Positions 7,239-15,569 of a stretch of 64,000 nucleotides of DNA are shown here, one piece after another. The notes beneath the pieces are model-generated. The model was given only the letters and a program-made list of their open reading frames with translations, was not told the DNA's origin and did no database searches. Where the stretch lies: the NCBI RefSeq assembly GCF_042682915.1, contig NZ_JBHUIW010000004.1, positions 186,001-250,000 of the forward strand, read 5' to 3'. The DNA is from Rhodoplanes azumiensis. Its GTDB lineage: Bacteria > Pseudomonadota > Alphaproteobacteria > Rhizobiales > Xanthobacteraceae. The position numbers and the translations under genes are program-made. How positions within the stretch are numbered: position 1 is the stretch's first letter; every line of letters starts with the position of its first letter.

Positions 7239-9893
7239 TCAGGCCTTGGTGATGCGGCACTTGGTATCGTTGAACGAGTTCATTCCGGAAATCTTGTCCG
7301 GATGGAGCTCGAGCACGCGGTTCACGGCGATGCCCTTGCGGGCATAGGCCGGGAAGACTGGCAGCTGGTGGCCGTAGTGGTAGGAGATGCCGACCGTGTC
7401 GGGCCGGATCCCCTCCGTGAACTTGCAGCGGCCCTTGACCTTCCCGACCCGCGTTTCGATCACCACCTCGTCACCGTCGGCGAGTCCGAGCGTCTTCGCC
7501 GCCGTCGTATTGATCAGCACCCGATTCTCCAAAGTGTCCTTGCCGAGCGCGAAGTTCAGGATCGGATTGGTGTTGCTGCACGCCATCTGGTTGCGGTACA
7601 TGCTCTTGAACGTGATCAGGTAGAACGGCATGTCCGCCGCCTCCCGGTGCGGCGTCGGGAAGGCGTGCTCCTTGCGGGGGATCGGCGAGTAGGCGATCTG
7701 GTACTGCGCGACGTCGATGTTCTTGATTCCGTTCTTCTCGACCGTCTGCTTGACCTTCTCGAAGGTGCCGGCCATGGAGTCGGCGTAGAGCTGCATCTTC
7801 GGCTTGCCCGGCCCCTTGTACTTGTCCTCGACGCCGGACATGTAGACACGCTGCGGCGTCTTCCTGGACGCGACGAACCCTTCCTTGACGGCGATGTCGA
7901 AGGACTTGCCGCCCGTGGCGTTGAGCCAGATCGTCTCGACCGCCTCGCGCGGGGTGTAGTCGCGGCCCTTCTCGAATTTGTGGGTCTTCAAGCTCCATCG
8001 CTCGTTGAGAGCGTCGACATAGGCGTCGCGGATGCCGAGCCGCTTCGACAACTCCCACAGGATCGTGAAGCCGTCGTGCTGGAGGTTGTAGGGATTGACG
8101 ATCGGCTGCCGAATGCCGGTGTTGCTGGCGAACGGATGCGATCGCGTCGGCGCGAAGTGCCAGGACTCGAGGAACCCGAGGTCCGGCAGCACGATGTCGG
8201 ACATCCAGGCCGTCTCGGTCATGTGGATCTCGATGGTGACGTTGAACGTCTTCTCCATCGATTTGAACTGCGTCGTCGTATCGGAGGTCGAGACCGGCCG
8301 GTTGGTGGCGTAGAAGATCTGCATCTCCGGCTCGTAGGGCAGACCATAGGCTTTCGGATCCAGCACCGTCAGCGCGACCTGCTGGCAGACGTCGTGATGG
8401 CCGTTGGGGAAGTAGACGCTCTTGGCGAGGTCGACACGCTTGGGCGGATACTCGCAGTAGGCCGGCGCCATGTAGGCCGGGCTGCGGCCGACCGGCCCGA
8501 GAATCATGCCGCCGACCGCGTCCGGATTGCCGATCAGCATCTGCAGGATCAGGCCGGAGCGCCAGTTCTGCACCCCGAACTCGCGCGCCGTCATGCCGCG
8601 CCAGGTGTGGATCATCACCGGTCGGTAGCGGTGGGTGAGATCGCCCACCTTCGTGGTCGTGCCGATGCGGGCCTCGCGGGCGATCATGCCGGCGAGCTCG
8701 CGGATCGTCTCGGCCGGCACACCGGCGATCTCGCCGGCTGCCTCGGGCGTCATCTCGGCGAGGCTCTCGGCGAACACGTCGAACGCCGTCTTCACCGGCT
8801 TGCCGTCGACCGTGAAGCTGCCGCGCAGCGTCGGCACGACGCCGGCCTCGAACGGCCTGGCGCTCTTGCTCACCGTGTCCCACACCAGCGGCTTGTCGCC
8901 GGCCCTCAGGATGCGCCCGTCGGGACCGACCAGCTGGGGCGCGTTCGTGTAGGTCACCAGGAAGTCGGTGTCGATCTGGTCAGCGTCGATCAGCAGCTTG
9001 GACAGCGCGAGCACGATCGCGACGTCTTTGCCGGGCCGCACCGGGATCCACATGTCGGCCTTGGCGCCGACATGCGAGAGCCGGGGCTCGACCACCACCA
9101 CCTTCATGCCGCGCTCGCGCGCGTCGGTCACGGCGTGGTCCATCCAGCGCGCGAACTGCTCGGCCTCGAAATAGTTCGAGCCGAACACCACGAACAGATT
9201 GCAGTGCTCGATGTCCGGCAGGAAGCCGTGATAGCCCCAGGTGATGTCGTCGGCGACGTGACGGGCGGATTCGCACGTCGTCGTGCGATGGATGATGTTC
9301 GGCGTGCCGAAAGCCTTGCCGAAGGCGAGCGGGAATTGGTCGCCGATGAGGTACTTTCCGTGGCCGTGCTGCCAGATCAGCTTGGACGGGTTCGTCGCCT
9401 TGATCCGCGCCATCCGCTCGGTGATGGTCGTGAACGCCTCCTCCCAGGAGATCTCCACCCACTTCGGATCCTGGTCGAGTCCCTTCTTCGGGTTGGTGCG
9501 CTTGAGCGGCGTCTTGAGCCGGTAGGGATTGTACATCTGGAAGGCGCCGGCGACGCCCTTCGGGCAGATGCCGTGATTGTACACGTCGCGGCGCGCCGGA
9601 TCGGGGCCGATCGAGCGGATCACGCCGCCGACCCTCTGCACCTCGATGCCGCAGAAGTTCACGCAGTGAACGCAGATGCTCTTGATGCTCTCCGCCGCGA
9701 GCGGCTGGGCGGCAGCGGGCCGCAGCGGTGCGAGCATCGGAAGGGCGCCGGTCGTGGTCGCCAGAGCGGCGAGCGAGGCGAAGCCCTTGAGCAGATCACG
9801 TCGGGAGGCCCCCGCCGACGCGGAGCGGGCCGAGGCATCGGGGGCGCCATCCGTCGCGAAGGTGAGAGTGAGCGGCGCAGGCGACGCTGTCAT
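7239..9893 (-). CDS. Catalytic subunit of a second bis-MGD molybdoenzyme
   Basis: An 884-residue DMSO-reductase-superfamily protein. A twin-arginine leader (SRRDLLKG near residue 30) precedes a [4Fe-4S] motif CX2CX3CX28C (CVHCVNFC ... GICPKG). The likely Mo ligand is the Cys in TTTCESARH, so it belongs with the Cys-ligated group (PhsA/PsrA, TtrA, ArrA/ArxA, formate dehydrogenase-like) rather than with Ser- or Asp-ligated enzymes. The C-terminal dinucleotide-binding domain (EVVIETRVGKVKG) is intact. Start 9893 is preferred over 9899 or 9932 because AGAGG lies 8 bases upstream. The substrate is not evident: next to aioBA and an AioX-like sensor an arsenic or sulfur oxyanion is plausible, but the operon lacks the NrfD-type subunit of arx/psr/ttr loci. 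Confidence 0.88.
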   Translation of the reverse strand: MTASPAPLTLTFATDGAPDASARSASAGASRRDLLKGFASLAALATTTGALPMLAPLRPAAAQPLAAESIKSICVHCVNFCGIEVQRVGGVIRSIGPDPARRDVYNHGICPKGVAGAFQMYNPYRLKTPLKRTNPKKGLDQDPKWVEISWEEAFTTITERMARIKATNPSKLIWQHGHGKYLIGDQFPLAFGKAFGTPNIIHRTTTCESARHVADDITWGYHGFLPDIEHCNLFVVFGSNYFEAEQFARWMDHAVTDARERGMKVVVVEPRLSHVGAKADMWIPVRPGKDVAIVLALSKLLIDADQIDTDFLVTYTNAPQLVGPDGRILRAGDKPLVWDTVSKSARPFEAGVVPTLRGSFTVDGKPVKTAFDVFAESLAEMTPEAAGEIAGVPAETIRELAGMIAREARIGTTTKVGDLTHRYRPVMIHTWRGMTAREFGVQNWRSGLILQMLIGNPDAVGGMILGPVGRSPAYMAPAYCEYPPKRVDLAKSVYFPNGHHDVCQQVALTVLDPKAYGLPYEPEMQIFYATNRPVSTSDTTTQFKSMEKTFNVTIEIHMTETAWMSDIVLPDLGFLESWHFAPTRSHPFASNTGIRQPIVNPYNLQHDGFTILWELSKRLGIRDAYVDALNERWSLKTHKFEKGRDYTPREAVETIWLNATGGKSFDIAVKEGFVASRKTPQRVYMSGVEDKYKGPGKPKMQLYADSMAGTFEKVKQTVEKNGIKNIDVAQYQIAYSPIPRKEHAFPTPHREAADMPFYLITFKSMYRNQMACSNTNPILNFALGKDTLENRVLINTTAAKTLGLADGDEVVIETRVGKVKGRCKFTEGIRPDTVGISYHYGHQLPVFPAYARKGIAVNRVLELHPDKISGMNSFNDTKCRITKA

Positions 9894-10218
9894 GGGCATA
9901 TCCTCTCGACGATCCGGCCATGGGCACGGCAAACGGGTTCGCGGGCGCGGCCGAGACCGCGCCGAATGAGCTGTTCGGATCGGGGGTAAGGTGCGGGATC
10001 CGCCTCCGATCGGAGACGGCCTTCAGGGGACGGCCCTCCACGGAAGGATCGCGTCATCGTCTCGCGCGGAGGCACGATCCGGATGAGTCGGTCCCGTTCG
10101 GTACGGACGGCGGCGATGGCTGCTCATGAAAGGCACGCGGTGGGAACCAGTGCCGCGCAGCATAGGGGTCGCACTTTCGAACGCCTTGAGAAAACTCAAT
10201 AAGTCGTTGTTCCAATTT

Positions 10219-10318
10219 GGTAACGTCGATCGTCGCCAGCCGCCGGAGCGGCACCGGAGCGTAACGCCTCGCCGGTGCCGTTACGCTCCGGTAACATCCT
10301 CGACGCCGCGTTACGCAG
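10219..10318. promoter_or_regulatory. Tandem GTAAC-N14-GTTAC operator in divergent promoter region
   Basis: The 434-bp gap between the divergent molybdoenzyme operon and the sensory operon carries two copies of GTAAC-N14-GTTAC exactly 30 bp apart (10261-10284 and 10291-10314), plus a lone GTAAC at 10220. The first pair is embedded in a perfect 13-bp inverted repeat (CCGGAGCGTAACG at 10254-10266, its complement at 10279-10291). The array ends 13 bp before the ATG of the binding-protein gene. It looks like a dimer-binding site used twice, most simply by the response regulator encoded downstream. The remainder of 9894-10327 shows no gene. Confidence 0.6.
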
Positions 10319-10327
10319 GAGGGACAC

Positions 10328-11158
10328 ATGCGTCGGTTCCTGATCTCGCTGCTCTTCGCGATGCTGTGCGTCGCCCCCGCGAGCGCCGACCCGCCGATTC
10401 GGTTCGGCCTCACGGCGGCGGTCGTGCGAGAGCATCTGGATCTCTATGATCGTCTCGCCGCGTATCTCGGTCGCAAGGTCGGTCGCACCGTCCAGATCGT
10501 CCAGCGCCGCTCCTATCGCGAGGCGATGGAGCTGATCGAGAACGGCGAGCACGACTTCGCCTGGATCTGCAGCCTGCCTTACGCGAAGTACCGCGACTCG
10601 CGGCGCATCGGGCTGCTCGCCGTGCCGGTGTTCCGCGGCGAGCCGCTGTATCGCTCCTATCTGATCGTGCACCGGTCGAGCCCGGTGAAGAGCATGGCGG
10701 AGCTGGAAAAGCGCGTGTTCGCCTACTCGGACCCGGACTCGAATACCGGATACGCGGTGCCGCGCCGACAGATCCACCAGCTCGGACGCAATCCCGACAG
10801 CTTCTTCCGCCACGCCTTCTTCACCTACGGGCATACCGAGCAGATCGAAGCCGTCGCGGCACGAGTGGCGGACGGCGCCGCGGTCGACTCCTATGTCTGG
10901 GAGTTCCTGGCCCGGCACGGATCGCCGCTGACCAACGACACCCGGATCGTCGCGCAGTCGGAGCCCTACGGCTTTCCGCCGCTGGTCTATCGGACCGGCG
11001 TCGACGCGGCGTTGCGCGACGCGATGGCGAACGCTCTCCTGACCATGGACAGCGACCCCGACGGCCGGCGTCTCCTGGCCGAGCTGATGCTCGACCGCTT
11101 CACCACGCCCGATCCCGCCCTCTACGACGGAGTCGGCCGGAACATCGATCCCCCCTGA
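10328..11158 (+). CDS. Periplasmic oxyanion-binding sensor protein (PhnD/AioX-like)
   Basis: A 276-residue periplasmic solute-binding protein of the PhnD fold with a signal peptide ending ASA at residue 20. Family hallmarks are IRFGLTAAVVREHLDLYDRLAAYL at the N-terminus and the DFAWICSLPYAKY segment. It is not followed by transporter genes but by a kinase and a regulator, with a 1-nt TGATG overlap. That arrangement is known for AioX-AioS-AioR and related oxyanion sensors, in which the binding protein presents the ligand to the kinase. The mature protein has a single Cys (C81); AioX is known to need a Cys for arsenite, so arsenite sensing is possible but not shown. GGAGGG precedes the ATG. Confidence 0.78.
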   Translation: MRRFLISLLFAMLCVAPASADPPIRFGLTAAVVREHLDLYDRLAAYLGRKVGRTVQIVQRRSYREAMELIENGEHDFAWICSLPYAKYRDSRRIGLLAVPVFRGEPLYRSYLIVHRSSPVKSMAELEKRVFAYSDPDSNTGYAVPRRQIHQLGRNPDSFFRHAFFTYGHTEQIEAVAARVADGAAVDSYVWEFLARHGSPLTNDTRIVAQSEPYGFPPLVYRTGVDAALRDAMANALLTMDSDPDGRRLLAELMLDRFTTPDPALYDGVGRNIDPP

Positions 11159-12612
11159 TGCGCTTCCCGCGGTCCCCGAGCCTCTCGGTCAAGCTGCCGC
11201 TCGTCCTCAGCCTGGTCGTCGCGACCGTGGCGGCGACGATCGGGGCGGCGATGGTCTATCAGGACCGCAGCCGATTGCGCGACGAGCTCGAGGGCAAGGC
11301 CCTGCTGCTCGCCCGCTCAGTCGCCGTGACGACGCCGGATCTGCTTCTGCGCGGCGACACCTGGACGCTCTACAAGGTGCTCCGGCAGATCACCCAGGGC
11401 ACCGAGCGCGATGGCGAGGCGGCGACCGTGGCCGCCATGGTGCTCGATCCGGCGGGCCTCGTGCTGTCGCATCTCGACCCCGCCGCTTTTCCGATCGGGC
11501 TGCCGGCGGCCCCTGAAGGCTCCGCCGAGCATCGTCTGATGCGGATCGCCATCGCCATGGCGGCACCCGGCGTGCTCGACGGGGACGGCTTCGTCGAGGG
11601 CGTCGCGCCGGTCCAGACGAGCGGACGGACCATCGGGATCGTCCGGGTCCAGGTCTCCACACATGAGCTCGATCGGGCGACACGGAGCGCGGGCTTCACC
11701 GTGCTGCTGCTCACGCTCGGCATGACCCTGGTCGGCAGCCTGATCGGAGCGGTCTGGTCGATCCGGGCCGTTCGCCCGCTGCGCACCTTGGCGCTGTCGA
11801 TGGAGCGGATCGGTCGCGGCGAGGTGACGTTGCTCCCGGTGTCGCGCCGCGACGAGATCGGCCAGCTCGTCGACAGCTTCAATCGCATGGCCGTCGAGCT
11901 CGACGAGAAGCGTCGGCTGGCGGCGGAGCTCGCCGCGAACGAGAAGGTGATCGCGCTCGGGCGGATCGCCGCCGGCGTCGCCCACGAGGTCAACAATCCG
12001 CTCGCCGGGATGTTGAACTGCCTCAGCACCCTGCGAGCGAAGGCGAACGACCCGGAGCTGGTGGCGAAATATCTGCCGCTGATCGAGAAGGGGCTGCGGC
12101 GCATCGGCGCCTTGGTGAAGGATCTTCTGATCGAGCTGCGCGTCGAGGACGCGCGGGAGCCGGCCGATCCGTCCTGCCTGGAGGACATCCGCGATCTCGT
12201 CGCGGCCGAGATCGATCCGACCCGCATCACGCTCGCCTGGGACAACGGCCTTCAGCCGGGCGACCTCCTGAACCGGCCCAAGATGCAGCAGGTGCTGCTC
12301 AACCTGATGCGCAACGCGGTCGACGCGATGCCGGAGGGCGGCCGCCTGGCGTGCCGGTTCTGGGGCGAGCGGACCGACCTGTGGTTCGAGGTGACGGACA
12401 CGGGCCACGGCATCGAGCCGGCGAACCTGCGCCGCATCTTCGACCCGTTCTTCACCAGCCGGCCGAACGGCACCGGCCTCGGCCTGTGGATCGTGCTTCG
12501 GCTCGTCCGCTCGATGGGCGGCAGCATCGACGTCGACAGCGCCCCTGACCGCGGCACCACGTTCCGCATCCGCATTCCCCGGGAGACCGACCTTGTCCCG
12601 CAGCCAGCCTGA
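11158..12612 (+). CDS. Membrane sensor histidine kinase
   Basis: A 484-residue kinase. One transmembrane helix lies at about 13-35, then a periplasmic sensor of about 140 residues without Cys, and a second helix at about 180-203. HAMP follows at about 205-255, then HisKA with H276 in GVAHEVNNPLAG. The HATPase domain has an N-box (LMRNAVDAM), G1 (DTGHGIEP) and G2 (GTGLGLWI). The sensor lacks its own ligand motif and is probably driven by the preceding periplasmic binding protein. The gene overlaps the binding protein by one base and the regulator by 20 bases, so the three are one transcription unit. Partner roles are inferred from synteny. Confidence 0.88.
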   Translation: MRFPRSPSLSVKLPLVLSLVVATVAATIGAAMVYQDRSRLRDELEGKALLLARSVAVTTPDLLLRGDTWTLYKVLRQITQGTERDGEAATVAAMVLDPAGLVLSHLDPAAFPIGLPAAPEGSAEHRLMRIAIAMAAPGVLDGDGFVEGVAPVQTSGRTIGIVRVQVSTHELDRATRSAGFTVLLLTLGMTLVGSLIGAVWSIRAVRPLRTLALSMERIGRGEVTLLPVSRRDEIGQLVDSFNRMAVELDEKRRLAAELAANEKVIALGRIAAGVAHEVNNPLAGMLNCLSTLRAKANDPELVAKYLPLIEKGLRRIGALVKDLLIELRVEDAREPADPSCLEDIRDLVAAEIDPTRITLAWDNGLQPGDLLNRPKMQQVLLNLMRNAVDAMPEGGRLACRFWGERTDLWFEVTDTGHGIEPANLRRIFDPFFTSRPNGTGLGLWIVLRLVRSMGGSIDVDSAPDRGTTFRIRIPRETDLVPQPA

Positions 12613-13147
12613 TCCTCATCCGATCCTGATCGTCGAGGACGACGAGATCATGCGTGTGTCGCTGGAGGACCGCTTCCGGCTGGAGGGATTTACGGTCGTC
12701 TCGGCGGCGACGATCGACCGGACGCGCCGCGAGCTCGAGCTCGGCCCGAAGCCGTGCCTCGTGATCACCGACGTGCGGCTGCCCGACGGCAGCGGGGCCG
12801 AGATCTTCGAGCTGTGCCGCACCACGCTCCCCGGCGTGCCGGTGGTGGTCATGACGGCGTTCGGATCGGTCGCCGACGCGGTGCGCCTGGTGAAGGCCGG
12901 CGCGCTCGACTACCTGGAAAAGCCGTTCGATCTCGACGATCTCGTCGATCTCGTGCGTGTCACGGTCCGCAATCCCGAGCCCGGCGACGACCGCAGCCTG
13001 CGGAGCAGCCTGGAGGAGGCGGAGCGCGCCGCCATCGTCGATGCGCTCGCCCGCAACGATTGGGCCGTCACCAAGACGGCCCAGGGGCTCGGCATCTCCC
13101 GCAAGAGCCTGTGGGAGAAGATGCGCCGCTACCGGATCGAACGCTGA
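12593..13147 (+). CDS. Short response regulator with Fis-type HTH
   Basis: A 184-residue regulator: receiver domain with phosphoacceptor D60 (VITDVRLPDGSG) and conserved Lys in LEKPF, then directly a Fis-type helix-turn-helix (residues about 140-184, AVTKTAQGLGISRKSLWEKMRR). There is no AAA+ domain, so unlike NtrC-like AioR it cannot activate sigma-54; size and layout match the RegA/PrrA/ActR class. The start is TTG at 12593, since no ATG or GTG lies before the essential acidic DD pair of the receiver. It presumably binds the repeated operator at 10.25-10.31 kb and controls the divergent molybdoenzyme operon. Confidence 0.85.
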   Translation: MSRSQPDPHPILIVEDDEIMRVSLEDRFRLEGFTVVSAATIDRTRRELELGPKPCLVITDVRLPDGSGAEIFELCRTTLPGVPVVVMTAFGSVADAVRLVKAGALDYLEKPFDLDDLVDLVRVTVRNPEPGDDRSLRSSLEEAERAAIVDALARNDWAVTKTAQGLGISRKSLWEKMRRYRIER

Positions 13148-13361
13148 CGAGCGCAGGCCCGTGGCCGGCGCGATTCACGCGCCCGCGGCGCACGCCGCCG
13201 ACGGTCCGGGAGGCCGCTCGGCTCGGCCCCCGACGGCCCCTCTCGACGAGACGCCGCGCCACGCGGTCCCCGAGAAGCACCGGCGATTGTGACCCACATC
13301 AATGCGCTCTCGCGCCGTCGCGGTCCGTTGAGGACGGGAGGGGCCATACGAGGATTCTGCC

Positions 13362-14549
13362 ATGTCGAAGCCCGAAGTCGTCATCTGCGCGCCCGTTCGC
13401 ACGGCGATCGGAACTTACAACGGCTCGCTCAAGGCGACGCCGGCGGTGCAATTGGGAGCGACCGTCATCCGGGAGACGCTCCGCCGGTCGACGGTCGATC
13501 CCGCGAAGATCGAAGGAGTCGTTTTCGGCAACGTCATTCAGGCCGGGAACAAGATGAACCCCGCACGCCAGGCCGCCGTCGCCGGCGGCGTGCCGGTCGG
13601 GGCGCCGGCCATGACCGTGAACCGCGTCTGCGGCTCCGGCGCCCAGGCCATCGCCTCGGTGGCCCAGGACATCTGGCTCGGGCTCGCCAAGGCCGAGGTC
13701 GCCGGCGGAATGGAGAACATGGACACGGCGCCCTACCTGATGACCGGCGCCCGATGGGGCTATCGCATGGGCGACGCCCAGATCTACGACGCCATGCTGC
13801 GGGACGGCCTCAACGATGCCTTCTCGGATCAGCACGCCGGCTGGCACACGGAGGATCTCGTCGCGAAGTTCGGGATCAGCCGGGCCGATCAGGACCGATG
13901 GGCGGAACGCTCACAGACGCGGTTCTCCGCGGCCCAGGCCGCCGGCCGGTTCGACGCCGAGATCGTTCCGGTCGAGATCCGGGGCCGTAAGGGGCCGGAG
14001 CAGTTCGCCCGGGACGAGCACAACCGGCCCGACACGACGCTCGAGTCGCTCGCGAAGCTGAAGCCGGCGTTCCGCAAGGACGGGACGATCACGGCCGGCA
14101 ATGCGCCGGGTCTCAACACCGGTGCGGCCGCCATGATCGTGGCGGAGCGTGCCTTCGCGGAAGGCGCCGGCCTGACGCCGATGGCCCGGCTGGTCGCGTT
14201 CGGGCTCGGAGCGGTCGACCCCGGCATGTTCGGTATCGGACCGGTGCCGGCCGTGCGTCAGGCCCTCGACCGCGCCGGCTGGTCGATTTCCGCGATCGAG
14301 CGGATCGAGATCAACGAGGCGTTCACGGCGATCACGCTCGCCGTGCTGCGCGAGCTCGGCCTGGCGGAGGACATCGTCAATGTCGAAGGCGGCGCGATCG
14401 CCCACGGGCACCCGATCGGTGCGACCGGCGCGATCCTGACGACGCGGCTGCTCCATTCCATGAAGCGGGACGGGCTGAGCCGCGGCATCGTCACGCTGTG
14501 CATCGGCGGCGGCCAGGGGATCGCGCTGGCCCTCGAAACGGTGAATTGA
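13362..14549 (+). CDS. Acetyl-CoA C-acetyltransferase (thiolase)
   Basis: A 395-residue type II thiolase. The nucleophile is C90 in NRVCGSGAQA, the His is in GGAIAHGHPIGATG near residue 350, and the second catalytic Cys is in LCIGGGQG near 380. It condenses two acetyl-CoA to acetoacetyl-CoA, or runs in reverse during fatty-acid or polyhydroxybutyrate metabolism. No reductase or synthase gene adjoins it, so the pathway is open. It lies between the sensory operon and the ars operon and has no evident link to arsenic. Confidence 0.9.
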   Translation: MSKPEVVICAPVRTAIGTYNGSLKATPAVQLGATVIRETLRRSTVDPAKIEGVVFGNVIQAGNKMNPARQAAVAGGVPVGAPAMTVNRVCGSGAQAIASVAQDIWLGLAKAEVAGGMENMDTAPYLMTGARWGYRMGDAQIYDAMLRDGLNDAFSDQHAGWHTEDLVAKFGISRADQDRWAERSQTRFSAAQAAGRFDAEIVPVEIRGRKGPEQFARDEHNRPDTTLESLAKLKPAFRKDGTITAGNAPGLNTGAAAMIVAERAFAEGAGLTPMARLVAFGLGAVDPGMFGIGPVPAVRQALDRAGWSISAIERIEINEAFTAITLAVLRELGLAEDIVNVEGGAIAHGHPIGATGAILTTRLLHSMKRDGLSRGIVTLCIGGGQGIALALETVN

Positions 14550-14762
14550 CCCGGCCGAGGCGGTCCGGGCCGGTGGATCCGGTTCGGACCGTCGATCACT
14601 CCGCGTGGGAGCCGGCTTGCAACACCCCGGGCGGCGGCGGACGGCCAGATATCTCGTCCCGCTCCCGGACAGGAGTCGCACGCGTCGACTATCGACGCAC
14701 GACGGGGCGCAGCGCGATCGCCATGGGTGGCGCTGCGTCCGACCCTGCGAGGTGGAGATCGG

Positions 14763-15536
14763 TCAATCGGCGTTCTTCGTGTCGGACAGCCCTGCCGGCC
14801 GCTCGACGGACCTCTCGTGGCTGATCGCAATCGCGCTCAGGTCGGTGCCGGCGTCCCTCGACCCGCCGGCTTTTCGCTCGCTGTACCGGTCGGTCAGGTA
14901 GTCCGCGCGGTCGCGCACCAGCAGCGTGAACTTCACCAGCTCCTCCATCACGTCGACGACACGATCGTAGAGGGGCGACGGTTTCATGCGCCCCGCGTCG
15001 TCGAACTCCTGAAACGCCTTCGGCACGGACGACTGGTTGGGAATCGTGATCATCCGCATCCACCGACCGAGAACACGGAGCTCATTCACCGTATTGAAGG
15101 ATTGCGACCCTCCCGAAACCTGCATGACGGCGAGCGTTCGCCCTTGCGTCGGCCGTATCCCGCCCACCTCGAGGGGCAGCCAATCGATCTGGCTCTTGAA
15201 GAGTCCCGTGATCGTCCCGTGCCGTTCGGGCGAGCACCAGACCTGGCCTTCCGACCACATCGACAGCTCGCGCAGCTCCGCAACCTTCGGATGGCTCGGA
15301 GGCACGGTGTCGGGCTGGGGCAGGCCCCGCGGGTCGAACACGCGGGTCTCGGCGCCGAAATGCTTCAGGAGGCGTTCGGCTTCCAGTGTCAACAAGCGAC
15401 TGTAGGAGCGCTCGCGCAACGACCCGTAGAGCAGGAGAATTCGCGGAGGGTGCGCCGACACACGTGTCGGCTGAAGCTTCTGCCAGGACGGCAGGTCGAG
15501 GTGCTCGACCGCCGCGCTCGGAAGATCGTCCATCAT
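14763..15536 (-). CDS. arsH: ArsH NADPH-dependent FMN reductase
   Basis: A 257-residue flavodoxin-like protein. The phosphate-binding loop LYGSLRERSYSR, the QVWCSPERHGTITG stretch and the QVSGGSQSFNTVNELR region are characteristic of ArsH. The family oxidises trivalent organoarsenicals (for example MAs(III)) using NADPH/FMN and has quinone reductase activity. It is the last gene of the ars operon, just after the MFS exporter, and complements ArsM, which makes the methylated trivalent products. Two ATGs stand in tandem (15536 and 15533); either may start the protein. Confidence 0.93.
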   Translation of the reverse strand: MMDDLPSAAVEHLDLPSWQKLQPTRVSAHPPRILLLYGSLRERSYSRLLTLEAERLLKHFGAETRVFDPRGLPQPDTVPPSHPKVAELRELSMWSEGQVWCSPERHGTITGLFKSQIDWLPLEVGGIRPTQGRTLAVMQVSGGSQSFNTVNELRVLGRWMRMITIPNQSSVPKAFQEFDDAGRMKPSPLYDRVVDVMEELVKFTLLVRDRADYLTDRYSERKAGGSRDAGTDLSAIAISHERSVERPAGLSDTKNAD

Positions 15537-15569
15537 TCGACCCCTTCTGGTAGTGCTGGAGAGAGAGAT

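Noticed and set aside
7239..9893. Naming the second molybdoenzyme ArxA or ArrA
   Set aside because: The Cys ligand and location allow it, but the partner subunits differ from arx/arr operons and no diagnostic motif could be verified by eye.
7302..9989. 895-codon plus-strand frame opposite the molybdoenzyme gene
   Set aside because: Same antisense artefact: low-complexity composition and no start signal.
10219..10318. GTAAC boxes read as a sixth ECF-sigma promoter
   Set aside because: None is followed at 16 bases by CGAA, and the boxes are arranged as inverted pairs, which fits an operator instead.
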